Source: Linderina pennispora (lineage: Eukaryota; Kickxellomycota; Kickxellomycetes; Kickxellales; Kickxellaceae). From it: a stretch of DNA of 64,000 nucleotides. Positions 43,983-55,400 of this stretch are shown one piece after another (within the stretch, counting starts at the first letter, position 1; each line of letters opens with the position of its first letter). The translations under genes and the position numbers were made by a program. The notes under the pieces were generated by a model. The model saw only the letters and a list, made by a program, of their open reading frames with translations. It searched no databases and was not told where the DNA came from. The stretch is from assembly GCF_002104995.1 (NCBI RefSeq), contig NW_024468265.1, positions 62,001 to 126,000 of the forward strand, given 5' to 3'.

Positions 43983-46427
43983 TCATACGGTCATCATAGC
44001 CGAGTGTTGCTTGCCAGTCGGGTATACCAGGAAAGTACTGGCAAACAAGCCCATCATGATGCTCAAACATGTGGTGATCATCTGCAGGGCCAGCGTCAAG
44101 CTCTGGCCGTCCGTCTTGTTCAGCATCGACGAGAACCCGCGGACACCGATACTTCCAGGTACCAAGAACATTTCGCCAGGCAGCAGGATCACATAGGCAG
44201 TTTGGCCCGTGAGTTTGCTGTAGATGTTTGCAATCATGCCGAGCGCGAAGGATGCGACGACAGGCGCCAGGTCATCCAGAAACAGAACGGATTTGAACAG
44301 GTAGAAGATGCCGAATGTGGCACCAGCAATGACAGTCACTGTAAACCAGTGTTTCCAGTGGATGTTGACTAGGATTGAGATGGACACAATGGCGACTGGG
44401 AACGTGCCGAACCACGACCACTTTGTCAGCGAATCGCATGTGGTCAGATCCAGATACGAGTTGTCCATGACATCGTTGCCCACCAGCTTGTTGTAGATCT
44501 CGACACCGAGCTGGATACCGTAAGCAATGATGAAGGCGAGCAAAAGAGCGTAAAAGATGCGCACAGTGCCTGCCACCATATGACGTGACGACAGCTCAAT
44601 AACGCCGGTAGTCATGACGAGTCCAGGCAGCAGCACAGCAGTGGCAGACAGGGCAGTGGCACCAAAGCAGCTCCACTTTGCAAATGCAGCGCCAATCAGG
44701 CCCGAAATGATTGATGCAGATGCATCGAAAAAGTTTGTGTAGCCGCTCAGCTTACCCGCAGCCAGATTCATGCAGCCAACGATCAGACCCAGCATGCACG
44801 ATACGCCCGAGTCAGTCCACGAGCCACCAAAGAACACCAGGCACAGGGACCAGGAAAGCACGCCCCAGTTCAGGATCTGGACATACCACGGGTAGATGGG
44901 CGGTGCGGTCATCACGTCCTCCAGCTCCTTGGTCGCCTGGTGGATGTCGATTTCCAAATGCGCGATCCGCCTCAGCACCTTGTTCGTCTCGTCCAGACGG
45001 TGCATGTCGATTCCGTTGGTGCACCGGATCACCTTGGTTTCGGATGTATGTGTCATCGAGTCGTCGAATGAGAGGAGGATCAGACCGGGCAGCGTGGAGG
45101 CTGTCATTTCGAGATCAAGGAGTTTCGACAGCCGCGTCAGGTTGTCTTCAAGGTGATGCAGTGGTGCCCCATACAGCATCAGTGCCTTGGCACACAGGAC
45201 CAGGAACCGCTGGTGCAGCAGCAAGAGCTCTATAGCATGCTCGATATGCTGCCGCTCCGTCATATGGGCCGGCTGCTGCGAACTATTGCGCTCCTGCAAT
45301 GCGTGGATTCCATCCAAGCTCTCTTTCAGACCTTTGGCATCTATAGTGACGCCAGGCATTGTGCTCACATCGCCTGTCATGGACGACAGGCTTGGCCGCC
45401 GCGTGTGCGCCTGGGGGGTACCTGCAACCGACGTCAGGTGCCGCTGCGAGGCAACATACGGCAGGGCTTCGCTGAGATGGCGGAACGGCATTCCCGGGGT
45501 ATTGGCCAGCGGCGACCCGAGCGGCGACCCGACCGGGCTGCCCTTGATCATGACCTTTTTGCTGGCAAAGAATCCCGACCCCGGGCTCCCCAATGTATCG
45601 TCGCCCAGCGAATCAGCAGGCAGACGGTGCCTGGACTGGCTGCCGTTAGAGTTGCGCGGCCGCTTAGTGCTCTGCCTTGCCTTGCCCTTGCGGCGCCGTA
45701 GCCCCGAAAACATCGACAGCGACGACGACGTGCGGTTGGGCCGCCGTGGCTTCTCGATGTCCTGCCAGGTCCCTTCCTCGGGAATGTAGGCCGACGGATC
45801 AGGAGTCTGCGGAGCCTGCGGAGTCTGCTTGCCCCAAATGGTCGGCGCCTGCGATGCCCGTGAGTCACTACGTTTCGGCTGCTGGAGGTTCTGCCGGCTC
45901 TGATTACGCGATCCGTTGGGCCGCCGGTCCAGGTGCATTAGCTTCAGGTAGTTCGACAATAGACCCGGGCGAAGCTGCTGCTCACCGTGGGCTTTCGTTG
46001 CCTCGAGATCGCCAAGGTGCATGATTTGCTGTTTGGGTGGGAGAATTTTGGCCGCGTCTGGCACCAGTTTGATATGGCCAACGCCAGCTATAGCACTGGT
46101 TGGCTGCGTGGTCTCGACATTCTCCTTGTCGATATCATGGATGTGTTGGACCACCGAGCTGAAAAGGCCCGCCATGCCCCGCGACTTCTGCGACGTAGCG
46201 GTGGGCCGTCGGCGGGCCGTCATCTCGATTTCCTCCGCCTTCTCTTCAATCTCACTGTTGCTCCGCTGCGTGGCGGCTTTGGCAATTATCTGCAGGCCAT
46301 CGTGGCGGCTGCTGCTGGAAGATCCGCCATTGTCGGCGCTGGCGTCCGTATCTGAAGAAGGCCCTTGCGTTTGGCCGAAATTCCACGATTTGCGCTGGCT
46401 ACTGCCAGAGTCTTTTTGCTCGCCCAT
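43983..46427 (-). CDS. ThrE/PRM10-like membrane transporter (DUF1212 family)
   Basis: 814 residues from ATG 46427. About 390 N-terminal residues are disordered, Ser/Arg/Pro-rich, with GSPLGSPLANTP-type repeats. The ThrE domain follows: HAIELLLLHQRFLVLCAKALMLYGAPLHHLE, then ETKVIRC, an AHLEIDIHQATKEL helix, and about ten membrane helices (VLSWSLCLVFFGGSW, ISGLIGAAFAKWSC, ALLLAFIIAYGIQLG, FGIFYLFKSVLFLDDLAP, LPGEMFLVPGSIGVRGF). Fungal members include the pheromone-regulated Prm10; bacterial ThrE exports threonine. Substrate in fungi is not established. The frame is fully open, and the LVPGSIGVRG motif of the C-terminal ThrE half is intact. Confidence 0.9.
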   Translation of the reverse strand: MGEQKDSGSSQRKSWNFGQTQGPSSDTDASADNGGSSSSSRHDGLQIIAKAATQRSNSEIEEKAEEIEMTARRRPTATSQKSRGMAGLFSSVVQHIHDIDKENVETTQPTSAIAGVGHIKLVPDAAKILPPKQQIMHLGDLEATKAHGEQQLRPGLLSNYLKLMHLDRRPNGSRNQSRQNLQQPKRSDSRASQAPTIWGKQTPQAPQTPDPSAYIPEEGTWQDIEKPRRPNRTSSSLSMFSGLRRRKGKARQSTKRPRNSNGSQSRHRLPADSLGDDTLGSPGSGFFASKKVMIKGSPVGSPLGSPLANTPGMPFRHLSEALPYVASQRHLTSVAGTPQAHTRRPSLSSMTGDVSTMPGVTIDAKGLKESLDGIHALQERNSSQQPAHMTERQHIEHAIELLLLHQRFLVLCAKALMLYGAPLHHLEDNLTRLSKLLDLEMTASTLPGLILLSFDDSMTHTSETKVIRCTNGIDMHRLDETNKVLRRIAHLEIDIHQATKELEDVMTAPPIYPWYVQILNWGVLSWSLCLVFFGGSWTDSGVSCMLGLIVGCMNLAAGKLSGYTNFFDASASIISGLIGAAFAKWSCFGATALSATAVLLPGLVMTTGVIELSSRHMVAGTVRIFYALLLAFIIAYGIQLGVEIYNKLVGNDVMDNSYLDLTTCDSLTKWSWFGTFPVAIVSISILVNIHWKHWFTVTVIAGATFGIFYLFKSVLFLDDLAPVVASFALGMIANIYSKLTGQTAYVILLPGEMFLVPGSIGVRGFSSMLNKTDGQSLTLALQMITTCLSIMMGLFASTFLVYPTGKQHSAMMTV

Positions 46428-46962
46428 GTATTTCTAAAATATTACGGCTAAAATAAAAGGCGCGGTTTGTTTTCAGCCTCCGATTGTGAGCGGGCTCTAG
46501 CACGAAGAAAATTTTCTTGTGTTTTGGAAGAAGCTAATCGAACGGGAATGAAAAGAAACTAAAGTAAAAAGGCCCGTGGCTGTGCGGCGGGCGTGGTAAA
46601 AGCAGGCGGGACTAGAGGCAGGCTATTTGTGCGTGCGAACATTTGTGCGTCCAAGCGCAAAAGGCATAAGCAATTCTCGCAGGCTATGCTCACAGTACGT
46701 TTGGGGCCAAAATTTTTGCAACGAGGGATCTGTTGACCCCAGAGTTTCTTGCTGACTTTCCTTACCCGTAACGATCGTCGAGTTCCGCGGTCCCGCGCTT
46801 CTCTCGGGTTATTCCTCACGTGAGCTTGATCGCTATGCTGTTGATTGGTGATTGCGGATCAGCCTGTGCAGCGCTGAAAATTTAACCCACTCAGGGCTTC
46901 TGCCCTCCTCGCCTCTGCAGACGCTTTCTTCCCTATTTTTCTGCGCTTTTTCAAATTCTACA
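46428..46962. other. Divergent promoter region for PRM10-like and SPB4 genes
   Basis: 535 bp shared by two divergent genes. TCACGTGAG near 46816 contains an E-box CACGTG. No other gene seen. Confidence 0.5.
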
Positions 46963-49374
46963 ATGGCCGAGGCAGTACCGATATTTGGCAAGCCCTGGGA
47001 CACCGTGCAGCCGGCGCTGAGCCAGCCAATTCTGGATGCCGTATCGAGCTACGGGTTTGACTATATGACGCCGGTGCAGGAGGCCACGATCCCAGTATTC
47101 TTGCAGAACCACGACGTGGTGGTCGAGGCAGCGACAGGATCGGGCAAGACCCTGGCGTTTGTGATTCCGATTCTCGAGCTGCTGCTGCGCAAGAAGCTGA
47201 AGCTCGGCCACAGCGAGATCGGGGCAGTGATCATCTCGCCGACGCGCGAGCTAGCCAAGCAGATCCACACAGTGCTTGGCGAAATTCTGCTGGCCACAGG
47301 CATCAATTACAAGTCGCACCTGGTGGTGGGCGGGTCGTCGTCGGCCACAAACACGGCAGACGAGCTGGCCATGCTGAAGGAGATCGGGCCGGATATTCTG
47401 GTGGGCACACCCGGGCGCCTCGAGGACGTGATCTGTGGACGCCTGAAGCACGGGAAAAAGACAAAGTCGGGGAAAATCACAGCATCGGGCGGTCTGCGCG
47501 GGCGGTCCAGTGTGTCGGTGAAGAAGCTTGAGCTTCTGGTCATGGACGAGGCTGACCGCTTGCTCGACATGGGCTTTGAGGCGTCGCTGACGGCTATTTT
47601 TTCGGTTCTCCCACGCCAGCGCCGCACCGGCTTGTTCTCCGCGACCATGAGCGAGGCGCTGAGCGAGCTGGTGCGCACCGGTCTACGCAATCCGGTCCGC
47701 GTGCAGGTGAAGGTGCAGGATAAGGATGGCAACGGCGACGAGCGCCGTATTCCCTCGACATTATCGATCCAGTACCTTGTTTGCCCGCCCGACCGCAAAA
47801 TTGCCCAGATCCTGCGACACATTCAGATGAACAGTGCACAAAAGTACATTATCTACTTCAGCACCTGTGCTGCCGTCGACTATTTCCAGAAGCTGCTGCG
47901 GCGGCTGCTGTCGCCGACTGCGCAGATCGTGCCGGGCGGTAAGAAGACGATGAAGGAGGAGCGCGAGCATACGAAGCAGTATTTTAAAGTCGACTTCCCG
48001 GTCTCGGTGTTTTCGCTTCACGGCCAGATGATCCAGAAGAAGCGCGAGGCAACATACGACGGGTTCTCGCAGCTGCCCCCCGGCGAGACTGGCATTCTGC
48101 TATGCACAGACGTGGCCAGTCGCGGCCTGGATATCCCCGATGTCGACTGCGTCATCCAGTGGGACCCGCCAACCGATCCCAAATCGTTTGCGCACAGATG
48201 CGGGCGCACAGCCAGAGCCGGTCGTAGTGGCCAGGCGCTGGTGTTTCTGAATCCGGGCAGCGAAGAGGCGTATGTGGATTTCCTGGCTCTGCGCAAGGTT
48301 CCTATGGTGCCTGCCAGGTACTTGTGGCAGGACGATGAGGGAAACGTAACACTAGCGGCACCAGCAGATGCGACGATTGGGGAGATGGTCGAGAGTGACG
48401 ATGCTGAGGAGGAGGATGTGGACGAGACGCACAGCGAAAAGGAAGAGGGCGGAGAGGACGAGGAGAGGCCCAAGAAGAAAAGCAAAAAGACGTCTGCGCT
48501 CAAAATCCAGTTCCCGCAGGACTCACGCAGCGACGAGCTGCTCGAGTTTCTGCGCTCACTGTCGGCCACTGACCGCGAAATCTATGACCGCGGCAAAATG
48601 GCATTCGTTTCATTTGTACAGTCGTATCTGAAGCACGAGGCCAAGTTTATCTTCCGGCTCAAGGAGCTCGCCATCATCGAGGTGGCCAAGGGGTATGCGC
48701 TCCTGCACCTTCCCAGCATGCCCGAGCTGCGTGGCCGGCCTACTGGCCGGTTTGTGAAGTACGAGGCCGACTATGACGCGATTCCGTTCATGGACAGTGT
48801 GCGTGAGAAGCGCAGGCTTGAGAAGCTGGAAATCGCAAAGGCCGAAAAGAAGCGCCAGGCGGAGAGCGGCGAATCGCTGTCGAAGAGGAAGAAGCAGAAG
48901 AAAAGCAACGAGGCGTGGTCCGATGCCAAGGAGCTCAAGGAGCGCGTCAAGGAGCGCAAGCTGAAGCGGATCAAGAAACGCGATGCCAAGCACGCCGACG
49001 AGGAGGCCCGGCTGATGGCGGCCATCAGCGACCCCAAACTGAAGGAGGCGCTGGAGAACGACCCGCTGCTGGCCAAACGCATGCTCAGCCACCGCGACAA
49101 GTCGCTCAAGGATATGGTGGAAATGTCGACCGAGCGCATCAAGCATACAAAGAAGGTCGAGCACATGACGCTGGAGGAGGTCATTGCCGATGCCAAGGCG
49201 AAGCAGCGCATGCAGTATAATAGCTCATCGGACTCGAGCTCGGCCGAGGAGGACGACTGGGAGATGGTTGCGCGCAAGGAGAAGGTCAGGCAGCGGCTGC
49301 TCAAGGAGGCGCAGAAGAAGAAAACAAAGTTTTCCTTTGATCCCGGCTTCTCGGACGGCGAGGAAGAGATGTAG
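46963..49374 (+). CDS. DEAD-box RNA helicase SPB4/DDX55
   Basis: 803 residues from ATG 46963; an upstream in-frame extension has no ATG. MAEAVPIFGKPWDTVQPALS and the Q motif (GFDYMTPVQEATIPVFL) are followed by [63 protein letters not shown] and [13 protein letters not shown]. After the helicase core comes the SPB4-type domain (FVSFVQSYLKHEAKFIFRLKEL, GYALLHLPSMPELRG) and a long Lys/Glu-rich coiled tail. SPB4 works on 27S pre-rRNA in 60S assembly. An acidic insert (about residues 475-515) separates core and tail. The 2.4-kb frame is unbroken, unlike the DBP8 helicase 9 kb away. Confidence 0.95.
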   Translation: MAEAVPIFGKPWDTVQPALSQPILDAVSSYGFDYMTPVQEATIPVFLQNHDVVVEAATGSGKTLAFVIPILELLLRKKLKLGHSEIGAVIISPTRELAKQIHTVLGEILLATGINYKSHLVVGGSSSATNTADELAMLKEIGPDILVGTPGRLEDVICGRLKHGKKTKSGKITASGGLRGRSSVSVKKLELLVMDEADRLLDMGFEASLTAIFSVLPRQRRTGLFSATMSEALSELVRTGLRNPVRVQVKVQDKDGNGDERRIPSTLSIQYLVCPPDRKIAQILRHIQMNSAQKYIIYFSTCAAVDYFQKLLRRLLSPTAQIVPGGKKTMKEEREHTKQYFKVDFPVSVFSLHGQMIQKKREATYDGFSQLPPGETGILLCTDVASRGLDIPDVDCVIQWDPPTDPKSFAHRCGRTARAGRSGQALVFLNPGSEEAYVDFLALRKVPMVPARYLWQDDEGNVTLAAPADATIGEMVESDDAEEEDVDETHSEKEEGGEDEERPKKKSKKTSALKIQFPQDSRSDELLEFLRSLSATDREIYDRGKMAFVSFVQSYLKHEAKFIFRLKELAIIEVAKGYALLHLPSMPELRGRPTGRFVKYEADYDAIPFMDSVREKRRLEKLEIAKAEKKRQAESGESLSKRKKQKKSNEAWSDAKELKERVKERKLKRIKKRDAKHADEEARLMAAISDPKLKEALENDPLLAKRMLSHRDKSLKDMVEMSTERIKHTKKVEHMTLEEVIADAKAKQRMQYNSSSDSSSAEEDDWEMVARKEKVRQRLLKEAQKKKTKFSFDPGFSDGEEEM

Positions 49375-49406
49375 CGAAAAAGGTGTTTATTCAGACTTCA
49401 TTTTAA

Positions 49407-49967
49407 TCACATTTCCGTCTTTGATCGCTGCGATGTTTGTTTCGATAGCCAGGAAATGTACGACGGTGGCGTCGGCTGCTGCGCACACCTAAGCCCGTCC
49501 TGAATCAGCCCATTTGTCAGCCCAACCGCCAGCCCGGCAAGGCCAGCCCGCTTAGCACTCGACCGCGGGAGCTTGACCAGCAGCGACACCCCGAGAGCAG
49601 TCGTGACACCAGCAATCGCCGAGCTCAATGCCTGTGCTTCGCCCACTGCTCGATCGACCATCGCCTCAATCGTTGCGAACGCCAAAACGCACCCGCCGAT
49701 CCTGCTCGCATATCTGACTGCGCCCTTGAAGCCGCCATAGGTTACTCGGTAGTTCTTCCATTTCTGGTAAAAGAACCAGCCGTCGGCGGTCTTGGGCAGA
49801 CGGTGTGCGCGCTCAGCCAGGTACTGCCGGCCAGCCAATTGTCCACCCAGGTAACCGCCGCCGACTGCGCCGATTAGAGAGGCTCCAGCAGTGAGAGCGA
49901 CTACACGCTCAAAGGGGTTGAGGCGGATACGCTGCAGCTGTGTGGGCTGCGTGTCTATGGGAGACAT
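49407..49967 (-). CDS. Probable Tim17/Tim22/Tim23-superfamily mitochondrial membrane protein
   Basis: 186 residues from ATG 49967 (an upstream TTG start is unlikely). Gly/Ala-rich helices are spaced as in the Tim17 superfamily: VVALTAGASLIGAVGGGYLGG, then GGFKGAVRYASRIGGCVLAF, ALSSAIAGVTTALGVSLLV and AGLAGLAVGLTNGLIQDGL. A WFFYQKWKNYRVTYGG linker precedes the second helix. Likely an inner or outer mitochondrial membrane protein; exact subfamily is not recognised, and it is not canonical Tim17, Tim22 or Tim23. It is convergent with SPB4, with 32 bp between stops. Confidence 0.65.
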   Translation of the reverse strand: MSPIDTQPTQLQRIRLNPFERVVALTAGASLIGAVGGGYLGGQLAGRQYLAERAHRLPKTADGWFFYQKWKNYRVTYGGFKGAVRYASRIGGCVLAFATIEAMVDRAVGEAQALSSAIAGVTTALGVSLLVKLPRSSAKRAGLAGLAVGLTNGLIQDGLRCAQQPTPPSYISWLSKQTSQRSKTEM

Positions 49968-51122
49968 TATGTGAGGGAGAAGTATATCGAGACTAGAAAT
50001 CAATGAGCGCAGTCGTTATCTCCATGTCCGGAAATCGCCTAGCATTTAATTGGCAACAGATCAATTATGGACCTGGATTCCAAACTGCAGCCGTGAGCTT
50101 TCACAGTGACGGCCACCGGTAAACTGACATCCTGATGCGATAGCCATGCTCATATTTCGTACCAAAGAACGTTTAACTCTTGGTATTGTTCTTCCAACTA
50201 TTACAGTAGGCTTATGAAGTGGCAAGTACAACCGTAGTCGTGGAGCGTGTTGGATCGAGTAATACAAAATGTAGTCTTACGCCTGGACTCAAGCGCGTAC
50301 ATTTGCGGGTAAAGGCGGAAATCCTGACTGCTAGACGTCTTATCCATGAGGTCCCCTTTCCCTATTTATCAATTGTTAAATGGTATGTTTAGTTCGTTTG
50401 TGTCCTGGAATATAACAGTGATTTCCACAATATTATCATCAACGTATCCCTCACTAAAGCTCGTAGGAGCTAAGTGAGCTAAGCGAGCTAAGCGAGCAAT
50501 GCCATCATTTAACATTGTAGCGACAGTATGGCCTTAAATGTTCGTAAACTGAAAACTAAGTTGCAAAAGAAGATTGAGAACAGAGACCCCTCCAGCGAAG
50601 AGATGTTGCACCCGCTTTATCACCTGTCTCACCAAGAGAGGGCCTATGCGATACCCCTTTCGTGCAAATGTCTGCGGGTAGGGTGAGGAAACAAGCGTTT
50701 ATTGTTCTATATCTTGTGATTATCAGATGCACCGCACTTTATTTCAAAGTTCCTCAGTCGGCACCACTTCAACAATCGAGTACTATACAAATGGCAACGC
50801 CTTGCAGACAAAAAAGGCCCCCGTGCGGTGTCTGAAATGAGCTGCAGCATCAAGATCATACTAGCTGTTATCAGAATTAGATTTTCCTCATTTCATTGTT
50901 CTATTTCACTTTATATTTTGCTACCCAGTCCAATACTGGGCCGGATCCTTGTCTTTCTTCTATATTTTTCTACTTGCGTAGTGCCTTTCTGCACTCTCTC
51001 ACACTTTCTAAATGCATATATCTTCGGGTATTTCAGCCTGCTCTACGCTCTATTTGTATAGACTGTATTCTTCGGACAGTTTTGATCGCTGTTTATAAGC
51101 AAAATCTCTTACTACGTCTAGG
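49968..51122. other. Intergenic with a short 9-bp repeat
   Basis: No gene recognised. A 9-bp direct repeat (three GCTAAG(T/C)GA units) occupies 50470-50496. T-rich open frames at 50828-51126 have no ATG-to-motif structure worth reporting. Confidence 0.45.
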
Positions 51123-51950
51123 CTAGACACAGAATGGTGTGGCTATACTCCTAGCGAGACATTTTACAGATGCAATTGAAGAATACTTTTGGCACCCACA
51201 CCGGGTGCAGTATAAAAAGTGGAAGTTGGAAATGAGAGGGTATAAATCAGCTGTCGAGGTCGGCGTTATACGATGAAAACTCACAAACATGAAATGGGCT
51301 GACATCAGGTCGGGAGTGTCCAAACGCACGATCGCCAATTCTCGCAGCAACATTGCGGGTATGCTTGCAGTCAACGCCGAGCTCTACCAGCTCTGGTAGG
51401 TGTGACGCCAGATATACAATAGAGGCGATATCCACCTCTTTGCATATCTAGATGTACAGCCGTCTCGCCGAGTTGGGCCAATTCACCTGGCATATCGCTG
51501 AAGGTGTTAACCTAGGGGATGAGTGATTATCGAATGTATGGAAAAAAATAACTTCTCAAAATGACTGAGGGGAAGAAGGAAGGCTGGTCGTATGTCTGGA
51601 CCTTTGTACGTATGCATTTCGGCCTTGTCTATGGTGGCGCAGGAGGACTCTGAACCCCGAATGTCAACAGAAGGCGCTATCAATCTGCTCAAATAGCCCG
51701 GGCTACCTAGCTCTGGGTGGTTTATGTGAAGGCGATTCATAGAGAAAGCGGCCATGATGAGTTTCTCCAGGTGCTTCAGCTGCTTCAGCAACATCAGGAT
51801 GCTATTTCTCTTGCTGGAATTCATATCCCTGTCTCGGAATGCAGGCTTTATAAAAAAGAATTCTTCGGGTATGTCAGGCATCCAACTATAACAGAGTTGC
51901 CTGCAAATATCCTTAAGCGAGAAGTGAAGTACTGCAGAATGAATTGTCAA
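51123..51950 (-). pseudogene. LRR-like relic, frame-broken
   Basis: Three minus frames in series carry LRR-like text: LMLLKQLKHLEKLIMAAFSM (51507-51950), YLASHLPELVELGVDCKHT (51247-51435) and, after another +1 shift, LLRELAIVRLDTPDLMSAHF (51123-51374). The layout resembles the C-terminal parts of the genes at 34-36 and 38-40 kb. No F-box start is visible. Probably a decayed family member; low confidence. Confidence 0.4.
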
Positions 51951-52482
51951 AGGTAAGTGTGAACCATGGAAGAGTAGTCAACAAGTAAAGTACCGTGCCA
52001 AGGTATTCTGCTAGCTAAGCGCTGGCACCCAGAGCAGAGACCTTGTTAGTAACCAGTTATTCCTGGATCTGCACCTGAAGATCATGGATACCGTTTGAGA
52101 AATGGCGGGCTTCCCAAGATTAGCAGGTGGAGCAGAGCGCAAGGGCACGTCTTGCTTGAGCTGGGTTTACATCAAGACAGCGTTGCTTATCATCCTGCTC
52201 ACTTGCAACAAAAGCGCTTTGCTAACAATGGCTGCAAAGGACCAACGTCCATTATCCGATTGCTGATTTTGCCAATTGTCTGTGCACTGGCAGCTGGAGG
52301 CATAACTGGAGCCACCTGTCATTGGTGCGGGCCGTCGAGGGGTTGACGTCAGCCCTATCTTGCTCAGCGCTGCATTTTTGTTTTCTTGCTGTTTTCAAAT
52401 TTTTCTGTACTCTATCACCAATTTGTAATTTCAATTCTTCCAAAACAACAACTAATCGAACGACTTTTATCAGGCAATTCCA
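51951..52482 (+). promoter_or_regulatory. P-type ATPase promoter with a CRE palindrome (52344-52351)
   Basis: A perfect TGACGTCA lies 132 bp before the ATPase ATG. This is the site bound by CREB/ATF-type bZIP factors, often stress- or cAMP-linked in fungi. Function here is inferred from the octamer only. Confidence 0.4.
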
Positions 52483-55400
52483 ATGGAGGAGATAAACCAC
52501 CTGGAGTACCTGCGGCAACTGCATGACCGCGTACGGCAGTGGCGGCCATGGACGCGGTCCTTAGCCGAGGTAGCAGATAACCTGGGGGTGGATCCCACAC
52601 AGGGACTGGATAGGCTAAACGCACACAACCGACAAGAGTACTTTGGGCCGAATGTGCCAGTAGATTTGACACACAACTTCGGCATCATGGACGCCTTTAT
52701 GGACGTGGCAACGGAGCCCATGATACTGCTGCTTTTTGCGGTCGGCGTCCTGTACTCGATCTGGGGCAAGGCATGGGACGCCGCCACGATTATCGTAACC
52801 ATCCTGGTGGTCGTGGGGCTAGAAGTGTCGACCGAGTGGCGGGCCAAGAACGCACTGCTGTCGCTGTCTAACTCGGTGCCAATCAACACGTCGGTGCTGC
52901 GCGAAGGCAGGGAAGGCGTGGTGGCTGCGGACGAGCTTGTCCCCGGAGACGTGATTCTGCTGGCACATGGGCAGAGCGTGCCAGCAGATGCTGTGGTAGC
53001 AGTGTCGAGTGGGCTGGCGGTCGACGAGAGCATGCTGACTGGCGAGTCGATAAGCGTGTACAAGACAGCGCTGGATACAAATGGCGAGCAGGAGCCCAGA
53101 GACGGCAGTGATGGCGACGATACATTGGTAGAAATCCCGCGAACTCTGGTGTGTGCTGGCACAACGGTGACCGGCGGGCGCGCGGTGTGTATAGTGGTGG
53201 CAACGGGCAGCAACACCGAAATAGCGGGTAATGTGGTGCAGCTGATGCGTGGCAGCAAGCCGCCACCGACACCGCTGCAGCGGCGGATGAAGAAGCTGGC
53301 AGGAACGCTAACGATTGCGGCGATTTCAGTATGTATAATATTCCCGGTCATCGGCTTACTGCAGGGCATGTCGTGGCATAGTGCAATTCTGATGGGCATG
53401 AGTCTGGCATTTGCCACGATCCCCGAGGAGCTCCCGCTGATTGCCAAGGCGTCATTGGCGCTGGGCGCTAGACAGCTGGCGAAGAACAACCTGCTGGTGC
53501 GCAAGCTGAGTGCGGCTGATGCACTATCGGAAGTGTCGGTGATTGTTACGGACAAGACAGGCACGCTGACGAGAAACCAGCTGGTCGTGTCGTCGGTATT
53601 GGTGATAGGAGAGAGCGGGAGCGGGGGTCCGGCAGTTGAGGTTATCACGCCCGAGGCCTTTGCTGCCAGCGAGCGGTCCTCGGCGCTCGTCACGCCGCTG
53701 TACTCTGCATGGTCGCTTTCGGTGGATCCGCTGGAGGCCAAGCCGCTGGCGCATTTCCTGGTGTCGGCCCGGTCGCAGGCTATTGAGCGGAAGTCTGTGT
53801 CACCGCTGGCCAACCGCCGGTCGCCGCCAAGCGATGCGCCTGGCTCGTTCAAGCAGCTTCGGGGGTTTGGCAAGGACTTCATGAACTCGGCAGTGCTGCA
53901 GAGCCTCTCTGGCGATTCAGGTGTGCTGCCCAGGGATCCGGATACGAACCAGGTACCGCTGATGGCGGTGGTGAACTCAATTTCGTCGTTTTGCGAGACA
54001 CTGCCTGTACCAACCGGAGAACTGCCGTTTGACCCGACACAGCGGATCTCAGCGCGCACACGCTCAGTGGCACAGCATCTTCCAGAAGCCAGCGCCAGTA
54101 CATCGGCCTCAGTGACGCCAAAGCGCGAGTTTCACTACACCGTGGTTAAAGGAGCGCCTGACATTCTGTTGCCGCTGTGTGACCGCGTGTGGAGAGCGAC
54201 GGGCACTCAGAAACACGATATCGCCGGCGGTGCGATTGATGGAGTGCAGCCGCTGTCGGATTCATTCGCACAGGCGATCTCCCGCTCAGCAATCAATCTG
54301 GCTGCCGGTGGCAGTCGGATCATCGGCTACGCCATCGCAGTCACTGAAGAGCCGGTGTTCTCGCATGCACACAGCGCTGGGGCGCAGGGCACTCGTGGGC
54401 GGCAGCACCGGCAGCCTACCAGCACCGAGGCCCAGCGTGCGTTCCGGTTCCACGAGGCCACTGCGGCTAGCAGCAAGACCGCGGGCCTGCAGAACCTGAT
54501 ATTTGTGGGGGCGTTTGCATTCTACGACCCGCCGCAGCACGAGGCTCGGCCGGTGATCCAGGAGTGCCAGAGCTCCGGGATCCGCGTCATCATTGCTACG
54601 GGCGACCACCCGAGCACAGCCCTGGCGGTGTCGAGTGCTGTGGGCATCAGCGAGGTGCACTCACAGCTGTCCGCCGACCAGTGCAACCGGGAGTCGTACG
54701 GAACGTTCAGCGAGCTGCATGCAGTGACCGGCGAGATGATCCAGAAGAGCCTGACGAACGGCTCGTTTGACAAGCTGGTTGACGAGAGCAATGTGTTTGC
54801 CCGGGTCACACCCGCACAGAAGCTGCGGCTAGTGCATGCGCTGCAGGCGCGCGGTGAGACTGTTGCATTTATAGGCGACGGCATCAATGATGCGCCGTCG
54901 CTGACGCGAGCGGACGTCGGCATCTGCATGGGCGGGAATCCGTCGACGGCCGATGTGGCCATGGATGCTGCCAGCCTGATTGTGCTGTCAGGGAAGTTTT
55001 CGGGCGTCGTCCGGTGCCTTCGTGAGGGCCGGCGGCTCAGCGCCAACATTGAGAAATGCATGGTGTTTTACATTTCGTGCAAGCTGGCCATAGTCATGCT
55101 GTTCGGCTTCCTGCTGATCGCCGAGGGCGCCAGTCCATTGACGCCGATCCAGGTGATCCTGATCGAGCTGTTTACTGACCTAGGGGCGACGTGGACGTTC
55201 CTGACCGAGCGCGCTGAAGGAATCGCCCACACGCTCGGCGATGATGAGGGGTCGCTGAATTCGCTGAAGCTGGTCAGCGATGCAATTGCAGGCACCTCCG
55301 AGGTCCGTGCGGCGGGGTTCCTGGGCTCCAAGACTACCGACCGGGCGGTGGTGGTCTTTGGATGCAGTCTGTTTGCAACCTGCCTGATTCCGCTGCTTGT

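Noticed and set aside
52470-54059. 529-codon minus-strand open frame
   Set aside because: Antisense shadow of the P-type ATPase.
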